Assembly (NCBI GenBank): GCA_964436865.1
Contig: CAYTFK010000002.1
Coordinates: 24,161 to 88,160 of the forward strand
Length of the DNA: 64,000 nt
Reading direction: 5' to 3'
Source: JAXGPP01 sp964436865
GTDB taxonomy: Bacteria; Planctomycetota; Planctomycetia; Pirellulales; Thermoguttaceae
The position numbers were made by a program, and so were the translations under genes. Positions 54,196-62,625 of this stretch are shown one piece after another. The first letter of the stretch is position 1; each line of letters opens with the position of its first letter. The notes below the pieces were generated by a model. It did no database searches. It saw only the letters and a list, made by a program, of their open reading frames with translations, and had not been told where the DNA came from.

Positions 54196-54597
54196 TCAAT
54201 TCGTCAACAGCCGCTCGATCTCGGTGCTGAGCTGCTCGAAGCGGATCGGCTTGGTGAGAAAGGCGTCGGCCTTGATCCAGGACCGTTCCTCCGCCGTCGC
54301 CGTATCGAACTCCAGGCCCGTCTCGCGGTTCACCGAGCTCACGAGGATGATGGGGATCGACGGATCTTTCTTCTTGATATGATAGCAGAGCGTGAAGCCG
54401 CCGTCAGGATTCTCCATCATCAGGTCGACCACTGCCAGGTCGGGCCGGCGGTGCGAGAGGATCTCCTCGGCCCGGCTCTCCCCTTCGGCGATGATCACCT
54501 CGAAGCCCGCGGCCTCGAGCCGCGTCTTCTGCTGGAAAAGGAAATCGGCGTCGTCGTCGACCAGCAGGACGATCTTGTTGGCTTGTTCGATGCTCAT
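54196..54597 (-). CDS. Single-domain response regulator
   Basis: 133 residues; a receiver only (IVLLVDDDADFLFQ, phospho-acceptor VVDLMMENPDGG, SSVNRE, Lys in AFLTKPIRFEQL). It has no DNA-binding, AAA+ or enzymatic output, so it most likely works as a phosphotransfer intermediate between the two kinases. The ATG at 54597 begins the receiver. An alternative start at 54708 would overlap the upstream stop by 4 bp (ATGA, coupled) and add 37 residues with no homology. Confidence 0.85.
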   Translation of the reverse strand: MSIEQANKIVLLVDDDADFLFQQKTRLEAAGFEVIIAEGESRAEEILSHRRPDLAVVDLMMENPDGGFTLCYHIKKKDPSIPIILVSSVNRETGLEFDTATAEERSWIKADAFLTKPIRFEQLSTEIERLLTN

Positions 54598-54704
54598 GGC
54601 TTCGTGCTTTCTCGGAGACGGGTTGATACGTTCTTGCAGCATTTCCAGCCGGTAGGCGATCACGGGCGCTGCCTGGATGGACGGGATAATTGGGGTGCGG
54701 GGGA

Positions 54705-56684
54705 TCATTCGCGGCGGGGCAAGGTTACGGTGAACGCGGTCCAGGTCGGCCCCACGGCCGGATCGGGCTGCGAATCCACGCGGATATCGCCGCAGTGCAT
54801 CTTGATGATCCCGTAGCTCACCGCCAGCCCCAGGCCCGTTCCCTTGCCCGATTCCTTGGTCGTGAAGAACGGCTCAAAGATCTTGGCGAGATTCTGCTTC
54901 GGGATGCCGACGCCCGTGTCGCTCACCTGCACCGATACGCGCTGGGCGTCGCCGCTGGTGCGGATCGTCAGGCGGCCGCCGTGGACCATGGCGGCCATCG
55001 CATTGGTGACCAGGTTGGTGAGCACCTGGATGATCTGGTCGCCGTCCACCTCGACGATCGGGTCGTCAAGGTCGTGGCGGACGTCAATTGAAATGTCGTC
55101 CGGCACCCTGGTCGCGTTCAGGGTCCGATCGATGAGGTTTCGCAGATCGACCGGTTGCCGGACGACTTTGTGCTGGCGGGCGAAATGGAGCAGCCCCGCG
55201 ACGATTTTCTTGCAGCGATCAGCCTGCTCGGTAATCATCGTCAGGTCGTCGCGAATCCGCGGATCCTGGCACTCATCGAGCAGGAGGTGTGCATACATCA
55301 GGACCACGCCAAGCGGGTTGTTCACTTCATGGGCAATCCCTGCCGCCAACTGCCCCATGCTGGCCATCTTCTCCGACTGCATGAGGGCTTCCTGGGTGCG
55401 GGCGAGCTGCCGGTTCGAGGCCTCGATGTCGGCCAGCGCGCACTGGAGCTGATCGATCATGAATGGCAGGCACATCTCGTTTTCTGCCAGCCCCTTATAG
55501 ATCGCCACGGCATGCTCGCGGCAGGAATCGTATCCGCAGGCTCCGCAATTCAACTCGTCATCGGGGGAGTACTTCCCCATCCCGGCCATGATCTCGGTCA
55601 GCTCCTCCGGCGCCGGAAGCGGGATCCGCTGGTCGTTGGGCTGGAACGTCCGCCGCAGATCGAGATCGCTGAAGCGGTCCATGTCGCCCTGCCACTGCTC
55701 GATGTCGAGGGCCGCCATGCGGCGGTTGACATGCACGCGGACATGGCGGCGGCGGTTGAACAGCGGCAGATCGTTGTTGATCCCGGCCCCCATGATGCAG
55801 CCTTCGCAGCACAGGGCTTCGAGCAGCTTCGCCCCCAGATCGCCGTCGGAGAACTCCTTGATCGCCTCGATCATGTGGGCGCGGCCCTGCGTCGAGACGA
55901 CTTCGCCGTTCATCAAGTCTTCTTCAATCTCGGCGGCCTGGAGGATGCCGCGGCTGATGGGGAACAAGCCGCCAGCGGCGCCGTGGGGCGGGTCGAAATG
56001 GCTCGGATCTATCGCGCCGGGCCGGATGCCTTGCTCCTGGCACATGCGGCGAAATTCAGCAAAGGTCAGCACGCCGTCGATCTCGGCCGCTACTTCCTCC
56101 GCCTCCGCTTCACACTTCTTCGCGATGCACGGCCCGATGAAGACCACGTTGACCTCGCGGCCGTGCAACGCGCGGATGACGCGTGCCGTTGCAATCATCG
56201 GCGATACGACCGGGGCAAGCGACCCAACCATCTGCGGATAGTACTTCTGGACGTAACTGGCGACCGCCGGACAGGTGGTGGCGATATGGCGATGGCCGTT
56301 CGTGTTCCCCACCAGCCGGCGATACTGCCGGGCAACCAGGTCGGCGCCAAACGACACCTCGTGGACAAGGTGGAAGCCCAACGCGCGGGCCATGCCCGCC
56401 ACTTCCTCCGCCGAGGCATCGATGAATTCGGCAGGGAAACTGGGGGCGAAGCACGCCGCCACCCGCTCTCCCGACTGGATGAGCTCCCTTACTTGCGGAA
56501 CGGTGTCACGGATCTGCTTGGCTCGCTGCGAGCACACGCGGACGCAGTTTCCGCACGCGATGCATCGGTCCCCAATCACCTCGGCCTGCCCGGCGACTAT
56601 GCGAATCGCCTTGGCCGGACACTCGCGGACGCACGTGTAGCACATGCGGCAGCGTTCGCCGATAGTGGTGATGTAGGCGTTCAT
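54705..56684 (-). CDS. Histidine kinase fused to an [FeFe]-hydrogenase-like sensor domain
   Basis: 659 residues, in order: two [4Fe-4S] ferredoxin motifs (CRMCYTCVRECP; CIACGNCVRVC), an H-cluster domain (about 70-340), a small iron-sulfur domain (CGACGYDSCREHA...MC), and HisKA/HATPase modules (AAGIAHEVNNPLG; TGVGIPKQN; KGTGLGLAVSYG). H-cluster motifs are altered but keep the cubane ligands: L1 ATTCPAV (relay Cys is Thr), L2 GPCIAKKCEAE, L3 EALCCEGCIMGAG. This matches group C sensory [FeFe]-hydrogenases linked to kinases. It probably senses H2 or redox state in the cytosol and phosphorylates the next-door receiver. 67 bp after hydA. Confidence 0.88.
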   Translation of the reverse strand: MNAYITTIGERCRMCYTCVRECPAKAIRIVAGQAEVIGDRCIACGNCVRVCSQRAKQIRDTVPQVRELIQSGERVAACFAPSFPAEFIDASAEEVAGMARALGFHLVHEVSFGADLVARQYRRLVGNTNGHRHIATTCPAVASYVQKYYPQMVGSLAPVVSPMIATARVIRALHGREVNVVFIGPCIAKKCEAEAEEVAAEIDGVLTFAEFRRMCQEQGIRPGAIDPSHFDPPHGAAGGLFPISRGILQAAEIEEDLMNGEVVSTQGRAHMIEAIKEFSDGDLGAKLLEALCCEGCIMGAGINNDLPLFNRRRHVRVHVNRRMAALDIEQWQGDMDRFSDLDLRRTFQPNDQRIPLPAPEELTEIMAGMGKYSPDDELNCGACGYDSCREHAVAIYKGLAENEMCLPFMIDQLQCALADIEASNRQLARTQEALMQSEKMASMGQLAAGIAHEVNNPLGVVLMYAHLLLDECQDPRIRDDLTMITEQADRCKKIVAGLLHFARQHKVVRQPVDLRNLIDRTLNATRVPDDISIDVRHDLDDPIVEVDGDQIIQVLTNLVTNAMAAMVHGGRLTIRTSGDAQRVSVQVSDTGVGIPKQNLAKIFEPFFTTKESGKGTGLGLAVSYGIIKMHCGDIRVDSQPDPAVGPTWTAFTVTLPRRE

Positions 56685-56751
56685 GGCAGGCAGGGCTCTC
56701 TCGACTCCTCACGCTCCCAACGAGACACTCGCCTGGAGCACGGCAGGCGCC

Positions 56752-58476
56752 TCAGACCAGGGCCTCACGTCTCACGTAATGGGTATGCAGCAGGTGGTGG
56801 CTCTTCTCGCCGAGCGGCACGCCCAGATACTCATTGTACAAGCGCTGGACGGCCTCATTGGCGTGCGAGGTTCGGACGCTCTCGCGATCGTCGATCTCAT
56901 ACAGGGCCTGCATCCGCGACCTCACCGCACTGGAATCGGTGCCGATCGGCTGGCCGCCGCCGTTGATGCAGCCGCCGGGGCAGGTCATCACCTCGATGAA
57001 GTGCAGATCCTTGCGTTTGCCCGCCCGCAATTCGTCCAGCAGTCGCCGGGCGTTGCCCAGACCGCTCACCACGGCGACCCCCAGTTCGATGCCGTTGACC
57101 GCCACGCGGGCTTCTTTCACGCCCTCCAGGCCACGCACCGCTTGCACATGAAGATCGGGCAGTTCCTGGCCGGTGACCAGGTAATGCGCCGTGCGGATCG
57201 CCGCCTCCATCACGCCGCCCGATGCCCCAAACAGCTTGCCCGCCGTGGTCCGTTCGCCAAATGGCGTGTCGGCCGTGTCGGGGGCGAGTTCCCGCAGGTC
57301 GATGCTTCGCATGCGAATCAGCTTGGCGAGTTCCCGAGTGGTGAGCACCGCGTCGACGTCGGCCACCCCGTTGTGGGTCAGCTCGCTGCGGCCGGCTTCA
57401 AACTTCTTCGCCGTGCAGGGCATGATGCTGACGGTGAAGATCTTGTCGCGATCAATCCCCTCGCGCTCGGCGAAGTAGCTCTTGATCACCGCGCCCATCA
57501 TCTGCTGAGGGCTCTTGCAGGTGGAGAGGTTCTCGATGAAGTTGGGATAGAACGTCTCGACGGTCTTGATCCAGCCCGGCGAGCAACTGGTCATCATCGG
57601 CAGCTTCAGGCCGTTGGTCAGCCGGTGGACAAACTCGGAGGCCTCCTCCATGATCGTCAGATCGGCGGTGAAGCCGGTGTCGAACACGCGCTTGAAACCG
57701 AGCCGCCGCAGGGCGGCCGTCATCGCTCCGACGACGTCCATGCCGGCCGGCAACCCGAATTCCTCGCCCAGTGTCACCGACACCGCGGGGGCGTGCTGCA
57801 CGACGACGAACTTCTCGGGGTTTTCCAGCGCCGCAAGCACATCCTTCAAATGGCTCTGCTCGCTCAGCGCCCCGGTCGGGCAGGCCATGATGCACTGCCC
57901 GCAGTTGATGCAACTCGATATGTTCAGGCCTTCGTCGAACGCGGTGCCGACCTTGGTCTTTGACCCTCGGCCGATGAAGTCGATGGCGGCGATCCCCTGG
58001 ACCTCCTCGCAGACGCGGACGCACTTGCCGCAGAGGATGCATTTCGCCGGGTCGCGGCTGATCGAGGGGCTGGAATTGTCGAGGAAATGCCGGCTCTTCT
58101 CCCCCGCGAAACGGCGGCTGCGGACGCCCAGCTCCTCGGCCATCCCCTGCAGGTCGCAGCGCCCGTTGCGGACGCAGTACAGGCAATCGTCGGGGTGGTT
58201 GGCCAGGAGCAATTCGATGATCGTCTTGCGGGCGTCGACGGCGCGCTTGGAATGCGTCTGAACCTTCATTCCCTCGGCGACCGGGTAGGCACAGCTCGGC
58301 ACCAGCCCGCGCTGCCCCTCGACCTCGACCACGCACATCCGACAAGCGCCGGTGGCCGGCAGGCCGTCGATGTTGCACAGTGTGGGCACCTTGATTCCCA
58401 CGCGACGCAGCGCGGTCAGGAGCATCTCCCCTTTTTCGGCCTGGACGGACCGCCCGTTGACTTCAATGGTGACCAT
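56752..58476 (-). CDS. hydA: [FeFe]-hydrogenase catalytic subunit HydA
   Basis: 574 residues; interconverts H2 and protons/electrons. N-terminal [2Fe-2S] domain (C34, C45, C48, C62), a His-ligated [4Fe-4S] (HPDDCLYCVRNGRC), two [4Fe-4S] (CILCGKCVRVC, CINCGQCIMAC), then the H-cluster domain: L1 TSCSPGW (296-302), L2 MPCTAKKFEA, L3 EVMTCPGGCINGGG, and a C-terminal small-subunit-like tail. L1 has Ser where most have a second Cys, with an extra Cys in STCKSP; I recall both from multisubunit NAD(P)-linked homologues. ATG at 58476 with AGAGG upstream. 127 bp after hydB. No hydEFG maturases lie in the window. Confidence 0.93.
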   Translation of the reverse strand: MVTIEVNGRSVQAEKGEMLLTALRRVGIKVPTLCNIDGLPATGACRMCVVEVEGQRGLVPSCAYPVAEGMKVQTHSKRAVDARKTIIELLLANHPDDCLYCVRNGRCDLQGMAEELGVRSRRFAGEKSRHFLDNSSPSISRDPAKCILCGKCVRVCEEVQGIAAIDFIGRGSKTKVGTAFDEGLNISSCINCGQCIMACPTGALSEQSHLKDVLAALENPEKFVVVQHAPAVSVTLGEEFGLPAGMDVVGAMTAALRRLGFKRVFDTGFTADLTIMEEASEFVHRLTNGLKLPMMTSCSPGWIKTVETFYPNFIENLSTCKSPQQMMGAVIKSYFAEREGIDRDKIFTVSIMPCTAKKFEAGRSELTHNGVADVDAVLTTRELAKLIRMRSIDLRELAPDTADTPFGERTTAGKLFGASGGVMEAAIRTAHYLVTGQELPDLHVQAVRGLEGVKEARVAVNGIELGVAVVSGLGNARRLLDELRAGKRKDLHFIEVMTCPGGCINGGGQPIGTDSSAVRSRMQALYEIDDRESVRTSHANEAVQRLYNEYLGVPLGEKSHHLLHTHYVRREALV

Positions 58477-58603
58477 GGGCTTGCTTACCTCTTCTTGGTA
58501 TTCGCTGGGACAACCGAACCCGGCCCCGACCACCATGCCTGCCTCCCGCGGTCGGCTCCGCGACGCTCCGCCTGGCTCGTTGCCAATACAGGCTTCAAAC
58601 GGA

Positions 58604-60580
58604 CTAAGCTTTCATGACCGCGCCCAGCCGGCAGGCATCCAGACAGGATCCGCAGCCGATGCAACGGTCTTCGATGATGTAATGGGGATTCTTCGGCGAG
58701 CCGATGATCGCATCGGCGGGGCACTTCTTGGCGCACAGCGTGCAGCCCTTGCATTTCTCCGCATTGATCGAGTACGTCACCAGTTCGGCGCAGGCCCCGG
58801 CCGGACAGCGCCGGTCGTACACGTGGGCCTCGTACTCGTGGCGGAACCACCTGAGCGTGCTCAGCACCGGGTTGGGGGCCGTCTGCCCCAGGCCGCAGAG
58901 GCTCGTGTCGCGGATCGTCTCCGCCAGCCGCTGCAGGTGGAGCACGCTCTGGAACCGCTCCAGGGCCTCCAGCTCCTTCTCGTGCCGGCGCCCCCGGGTG
59001 ATCCGCTTGAGGATCTCCAGCATCCGCCGCGTTCCCTCGCGGCAGGGAATGCATTTGCCGCAGCTCTCGCGCTGGATGAAGTCCATGAAGAACTTGGCCA
59101 CGTCGACCATGCAGGTCTCTTCATCCATCACCACCAGGCCGCCGGAGCCCATCATCGCACCGACGGTCTTCAGCGACTCGTAGTCGACGTCGATGTCGAG
59201 GTGCTGCTCCGGAATGCAGCCGCCCGACGGCCCGCCGATCTGCACCGATTTGTACTTCTTGCCGTAGGGGATGCCGCCGCCGATGTCGAACACGATCTGG
59301 CGGACCGTTGTTCCCATCGCCACCTCGACCAGGCCCGTCCGGGCGACCTTCCCCGACAGTGCGAAGACCTTCGTCCCCTTGCTGGTCTTGGTCCCCAGAG
59401 CGCTGAACCACTCGTGGCCGCGGTCGATGAGCATCGGCACGTTGGCCAGCGTCTCGACGTTGTTGATAATCGTCGGCTTCGCAAATAGGCCGCTCACCGC
59501 GGGGAACGGCGGACGCGGACGCGGCATGCCGCGTTTTCCCTCGATACTGTTGATCAGCGCCGTCTCCTCCCCGCAGACAAACGCCCCGGCTCCCTGCTTG
59601 ATCACGATGTGCAGCGAGAAACCGGTGCCCAGCATGCTGTCGCCCAGCAGTCCGTACGACTCGGCCTGGCCGATGGCGATCTTGAGCCGCTCGATGGCCA
59701 GCGGATACTCCGCCCGGATGTAAACGTAGGCCTTCGAGGCGCCGATCGCATAGGCGGCGATCGCCATGCCTTCCAGCAGCCGGTGCGGGTCCCCTTCGAT
59801 CACCGCCCGATCCATGAACGCGCCGGGGTCTCCCTCGTCGGCGTTGCAGACGAGATACTTCTGGCCGGCCTGCGAGGCACGGGCGAACTTCCACTTCTTG
59901 CCGGTCGAAAAGCCGCCGCCCCCCCGGCCGCGAAGCCCGCTCCGTTCAACCGTGTCGCAAACCTCGTCGGGCGTCTGCTTGCGGAGCACCTTGGCCAATG
60001 CCGCGTAGCCGCCGCGGGCGATGTACTCATCGATCGAATTCGGATCGATCAGGCCGCAGTTGGCCAGCACCCACCGGGTTTGCGGAGCGAAGAACGGATG
60101 CTCGTCGAGGTACGGCACCTCGCTCCAGGGGTTGAGGCCGCTTGATCGATGCTGGCCGAGTACGCTGTCGCGCGGCACGTCGCCGCGAAATACGCCGTCC
60201 AGCACGGCGTCGACCTCTTTCCTCGAAATCCTCTCGAAGGCCAGTCGCGTCCGGCCGGGCATCTGCACTTCGACGATCGGTTCGGCCGAACAGAGGCCGA
60301 TGCAGCCGACCTCGACGACATCGGCCTCGATGCCGTGCCGCTGAAGGTACTCGCGCACCGCCGCGATCGTCCCCTTCGCCCCCGCGCCCAGGCCGCAGGT
60401 GCCCGCGCCGATGAAGATGGCCGGACGAACCAACTGCTCGCGCCGCAACTCGCCAAAGCGCCGCTCGCGCTCCGCGCGGTCCTGGCCGTTGCCGTCCGGC
60501 CCATCGGCCAAAACCCAGTCGAGAATCTGCCGGCCGGCCTCGGGAGCGGCCAGGGTGCTGTCTGCGTCAGGCTGCTTCAT
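58604..60580 (-). CDS. hydB: Hydrogenase flavoprotein subunit HydB (NuoF-like)
   Basis: 658 residues. An N-terminal thioredoxin-like [2Fe-2S] domain (GTCGLGAGAKG ... VGCIGLCSAEP), then the NuoF core: FMN/NAD sites RGRGGGGFSTGKKW and NADEGDPGAFMDR, [4Fe-4S] ESCGKCIPCREGTRRM, and two C-terminal ferredoxin clusters (CKGCTLCAKKCP; CIGCGSCLDAC). It is the NAD-binding and electron-splitting subunit of HydABC-type bifurcating hydrogenases, coupling H2 to NAD and ferredoxin. The start at 60580 overlaps the hydC 3' end by 14 bp. Whether the complex truly bifurcates cannot be read from sequence. Confidence 0.93.
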   Translation of the reverse strand: MKQPDADSTLAAPEAGRQILDWVLADGPDGNGQDRAERERRFGELRREQLVRPAIFIGAGTCGLGAGAKGTIAAVREYLQRHGIEADVVEVGCIGLCSAEPIVEVQMPGRTRLAFERISRKEVDAVLDGVFRGDVPRDSVLGQHRSSGLNPWSEVPYLDEHPFFAPQTRWVLANCGLIDPNSIDEYIARGGYAALAKVLRKQTPDEVCDTVERSGLRGRGGGGFSTGKKWKFARASQAGQKYLVCNADEGDPGAFMDRAVIEGDPHRLLEGMAIAAYAIGASKAYVYIRAEYPLAIERLKIAIGQAESYGLLGDSMLGTGFSLHIVIKQGAGAFVCGEETALINSIEGKRGMPRPRPPFPAVSGLFAKPTIINNVETLANVPMLIDRGHEWFSALGTKTSKGTKVFALSGKVARTGLVEVAMGTTVRQIVFDIGGGIPYGKKYKSVQIGGPSGGCIPEQHLDIDVDYESLKTVGAMMGSGGLVVMDEETCMVDVAKFFMDFIQRESCGKCIPCREGTRRMLEILKRITRGRRHEKELEALERFQSVLHLQRLAETIRDTSLCGLGQTAPNPVLSTLRWFRHEYEAHVYDRRCPAGACAELVTYSINAEKCKGCTLCAKKCPADAIIGSPKNPHYIIEDRCIGCGSCLDACRLGAVMKA

Positions 60581-61103
60581 GGCCGTTTCCCTCCGCCGCC
60601 TTCCTGTAAGAATCAAGAATCTTGCTTACCTTCTGTGTGGTGACCCCGGCGTGAAACTCGCCATTGATGGCGATTACCGGGGCCAAACCGCACGCGCCGA
60701 TGCAGGCGACCACTTCCAGACTGAACATGCCGTCGCGGCTGGTCTGGCCGGCCTCGATCTTCAGTTCGCGCTTGACTGCCTCGAGCACCGCCGCCGAGCC
60801 CTTCACGTGGCAGGCCGTGCCGCGGCAGACCTGAATGTGAAATCGCCCCTGCGGCTGGAAGCGAAACTGGTTGTAGAACGTCGCCACCCCGTAGATCTTG
60901 CTCGCCGGGAGGCTCAAGTGCTTGCCCACAGCGACCACGGCCTCGCGCGACAGATAGCCGTGCCGGTGCTGCACTTCCTGAAGGATGGGAATCAGGGCGT
61001 CGCGTTTCGCGTCGCGGAACTCCTGAAAGATCCAATCGAGATCTGCGGCCACCACGTTTGCACCGTCCTTTACTGGGGAATGAACGTCTCCGGCGGGAGC
61101 CAT
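60567..61103 (-). CDS. hydC: Hydrogenase subunit HydC (NuoE-like)
   Basis: 178 residues with the NuoE [2Fe-2S] thioredoxin fold: helical start (IFQEFRDAKRDALIPILQEVQ), YGVATFYNQF, CRGTACHVKG and CIGACGLAP supply the four cysteines. It passes electrons between HydB and HydA. The ATG at 61103 has GGAGAG close upstream and lies about 22 nt after the sigma-54 transcription start predicted at about 61125. The longer in-frame start at 61196 lies upstream of that promoter, so I reject it. First gene of the hyd operon. Confidence 0.92.
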   Translation of the reverse strand: MAPAGDVHSPVKDGANVVAADLDWIFQEFRDAKRDALIPILQEVQHRHGYLSREAVVAVGKHLSLPASKIYGVATFYNQFRFQPQGRFHIQVCRGTACHVKGSAAVLEAVKRELKIEAGQTSRDGMFSLEVVACIGACGLAPVIAINGEFHAGVTTQKVSKILDSYRKAAEGNGHEAA

Positions 61104-61135
61104 CTCTCCGCTGGGAAAGAGGCCAATCTGCCGAT

Positions 61136-61151
61136 TGCAAGTGGTGTGCCA
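61136..61151 (-). promoter_or_regulatory. Sigma-54 (-24/-12) promoter of hydCBA
   Basis: On the minus strand the sequence reads TGGCACACCACTTGCA. TGGCAC-N5-TTGCA matches the RpoN consensus, with GG at 61150-61149 and GC at 61138-61137 (10 bases between). Transcription should start near 61125, 22 nt upstream of the hydC ATG. This predicts control by a sigma-54 activator. Confidence 0.8.
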
Positions 61152-61242
61152 GTCAATCTGTCGCGGCCATGAGCGTCTGCGCCGTGCCTGCTCCATGGCC
61201 GGCCAGCCATCGATCTCCTCTCACGCCGCCCCAGCATGCCAC

Positions 61243-61275
61243 GCCGTAACGTATTACCAGAAAATAGCTTACGGC
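61243..61275. promoter_or_regulatory. Inverted repeat GCCGTAA-N19-TTACGGC, candidate activator site
   Basis: Seven-base arms at 61243-61249 and 61269-61275 are perfect inverse complements. They lie 118-150 bp upstream of the predicted hydC transcription start, the usual distance for a sigma-54 enhancer-binding protein. A nested GTAA-CGTA-TTAC lies at 61246-61257. Could be fortuitous. Confidence 0.35.
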
Positions 61276-61660
61276 TACCCGTTCTGAATGTACTTGCTCT
61301 GAGTGACCGCTCCCCTTAACGGCGTCGGCCCAGCTCGTGTCAGGCAGCGCGGCTGTATGATCGACCCGTACACTGTATGAAGCGCGTGAGGTCTCAGCCC
61401 GCGTCATTCGTCCTGTCGGCACAGACCGCTCCTGCCGTCGGTAGGAGACTCGAAAGACGGTTCGCGTGCCCGCGCGATGTGGCTGGGCTGATGGGCAGAA
61501 GAGCCCCTTCTGTCGGCAACAGCACGCGAGTGGCATCCCGATTGACAATTGCGCACTTTGTGGCGACCAGGAATGCGAGGTCGAACCATCGCTTGCGACC
61601 GAGCGGATAGCGTTGGTCCTGAAGTCAACCCCCTTGGCCGCCGTCGCTTGAATCGTGCCG

Positions 61661-61927
61661 CCACATCGCACGCCAGGCATCACTATCACGGCAACAAACA
61701 ACGCGGCTCTCGTCTTCTACGCAGTCTCTTTTCACCCGGCGCGATTTCCGCCATCGCTGAATCCCGTGCGTTCGGCTGGCCGTTTGCGGCGGGCCGTTGC
61801 CGTGCTCACCGGCCGAAAAGGCCCCTTAATGGCACTCCAATTCTCCCTTGTCCGGCTACAGACTACTACGCTACTTGTGGCATCGAGGATCGCCCCCTAT
61901 ACTCAGAAGTCCGGAATTCGTGATACA
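61661..61927 (+). repeat. 267-bp diverged direct repeat, copy R1
   Basis: Aligns end to end with 62626-62892. The first 15 bases (CCACATCGCACGCCA) are identical, the middle is diverged, and the last 70 or so are highly similar. The repeat ends about 30 bp before a start codon and contains the promoter pair below. Confidence 0.7.
61875..61903 (+). promoter_or_regulatory. Sigma-70 promoter in R1
   Basis: TTGTGG (61875-61880) and TATACT (61898-61903), 17 bp apart, are conserved in R2. Drives the gene at 61956. Confidence 0.65.
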
Positions 61928-61955
61928 GGGCAAGTTTGGCCAGCGGGAAGTCACG

Positions 61956-62432
61956 ATGGACCTTAACCTGAGGTACGAACCGATCCCAGGTAATGCTCCA
62001 AGGTTCGCGGAAGACATCGTGAGAGCCACGAAGGACCTATCGGGCGTGAACTTGGACTACACCCCAGCAAGCTTGGCAATTGTCGACGAGATCATCCAAG
62101 GGTTCGTCCAGGACGGGTGCGAAGTGAATGACGTCAAGGAGACGCTCTTCGGCTTCGGTTGTTACGTTGGCGAAGTATTCGTTCGTGCCGGACACGGCTT
62201 CTGGCGAGCGCCGAGAAGCCCGTGGGAAGTCGAAGTCCTCGGTTTTCCGCTGGTAGTCGACCTTGGTCCAGACAACGTGTGCAACCCGATCGGGAAGGTG
62301 TTCAAACGCCTTCAGCTTGGCGATTCTGAAAACCTTCCATACTTTTACTCGGTTTTTGCCACAGACAAAGCCGCGGTCAGCAGCCCGGCCTCTGATGGAC
62401 CGTGGTGGAAACGGCTCTTCAAGAAGACGTAG
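61956..62432 (+). CDS. Hypothetical protein (158 aa)
   Basis: 158 residues with mixed alpha/beta pattern, start MDLNLRYEPIPG and conserved-looking blocks LDYTPASLAIVDEII and GFGCYVGEVFVRAGHGFW. No signal peptide or membrane helix. It vaguely recalls small cytosolic proteins seen near toxin/immunity loci, but I cannot name a family. The ATG at 61956 follows CGGGAAG; longer in-frame reading would run back through the promoter. Confidence 0.7.
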   Translation: MDLNLRYEPIPGNAPRFAEDIVRATKDLSGVNLDYTPASLAIVDEIIQGFVQDGCEVNDVKETLFGFGCYVGEVFVRAGHGFWRAPRSPWEVEVLGFPLVVDLGPDNVCNPIGKVFKRLQLGDSENLPYFYSVFATDKAAVSSPASDGPWWKRLFKKT

Positions 62433-62625
62433 CCGAACCGAGGCCGAACTACGGCGTTGGACCAGAGCCGCGATCTGGTTTGGCAAAATGGAGGCGCTAA
62501 CTCGTCACCGCCCGGTCAGCTCAGTCGTTATGCGGGTAGAACATCGGGCCTGAGTTTAGCATTGCGTTTCATGGCCGTGCACCGGCTGTTGACGGCGGGC
62601 CGGCCCGGTGATGCTGGTCGTTCGA

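Larger units (their letters stand above)
61104..61955. other. Regulatory and intergenic region upstream of hydC and the small gene at 61956
   Basis: An 852-bp divergent region. Its first part holds the sigma-54 promoter of hydC and a candidate upstream inverted repeat. Its last part is repeat copy R1 with the promoter for the rightward gene. A weaker sigma-70-like pair on the minus strand (TTCAGA-17-TATTTT) can be found near 61264-61295. No gene or tRNA was recognised. Confidence 0.5.

Noticed and set aside
55155..56966. 603-residue open frame antisense to the sensor kinase
   Set aside because: The minus-strand protein has complete ferredoxin, H-cluster and kinase motifs.
61104..61196. Longer hydC beginning at 61196
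   Set aside because: Its first codons lie upstream of the sigma-54 promoter, and the extra residues have no family match.
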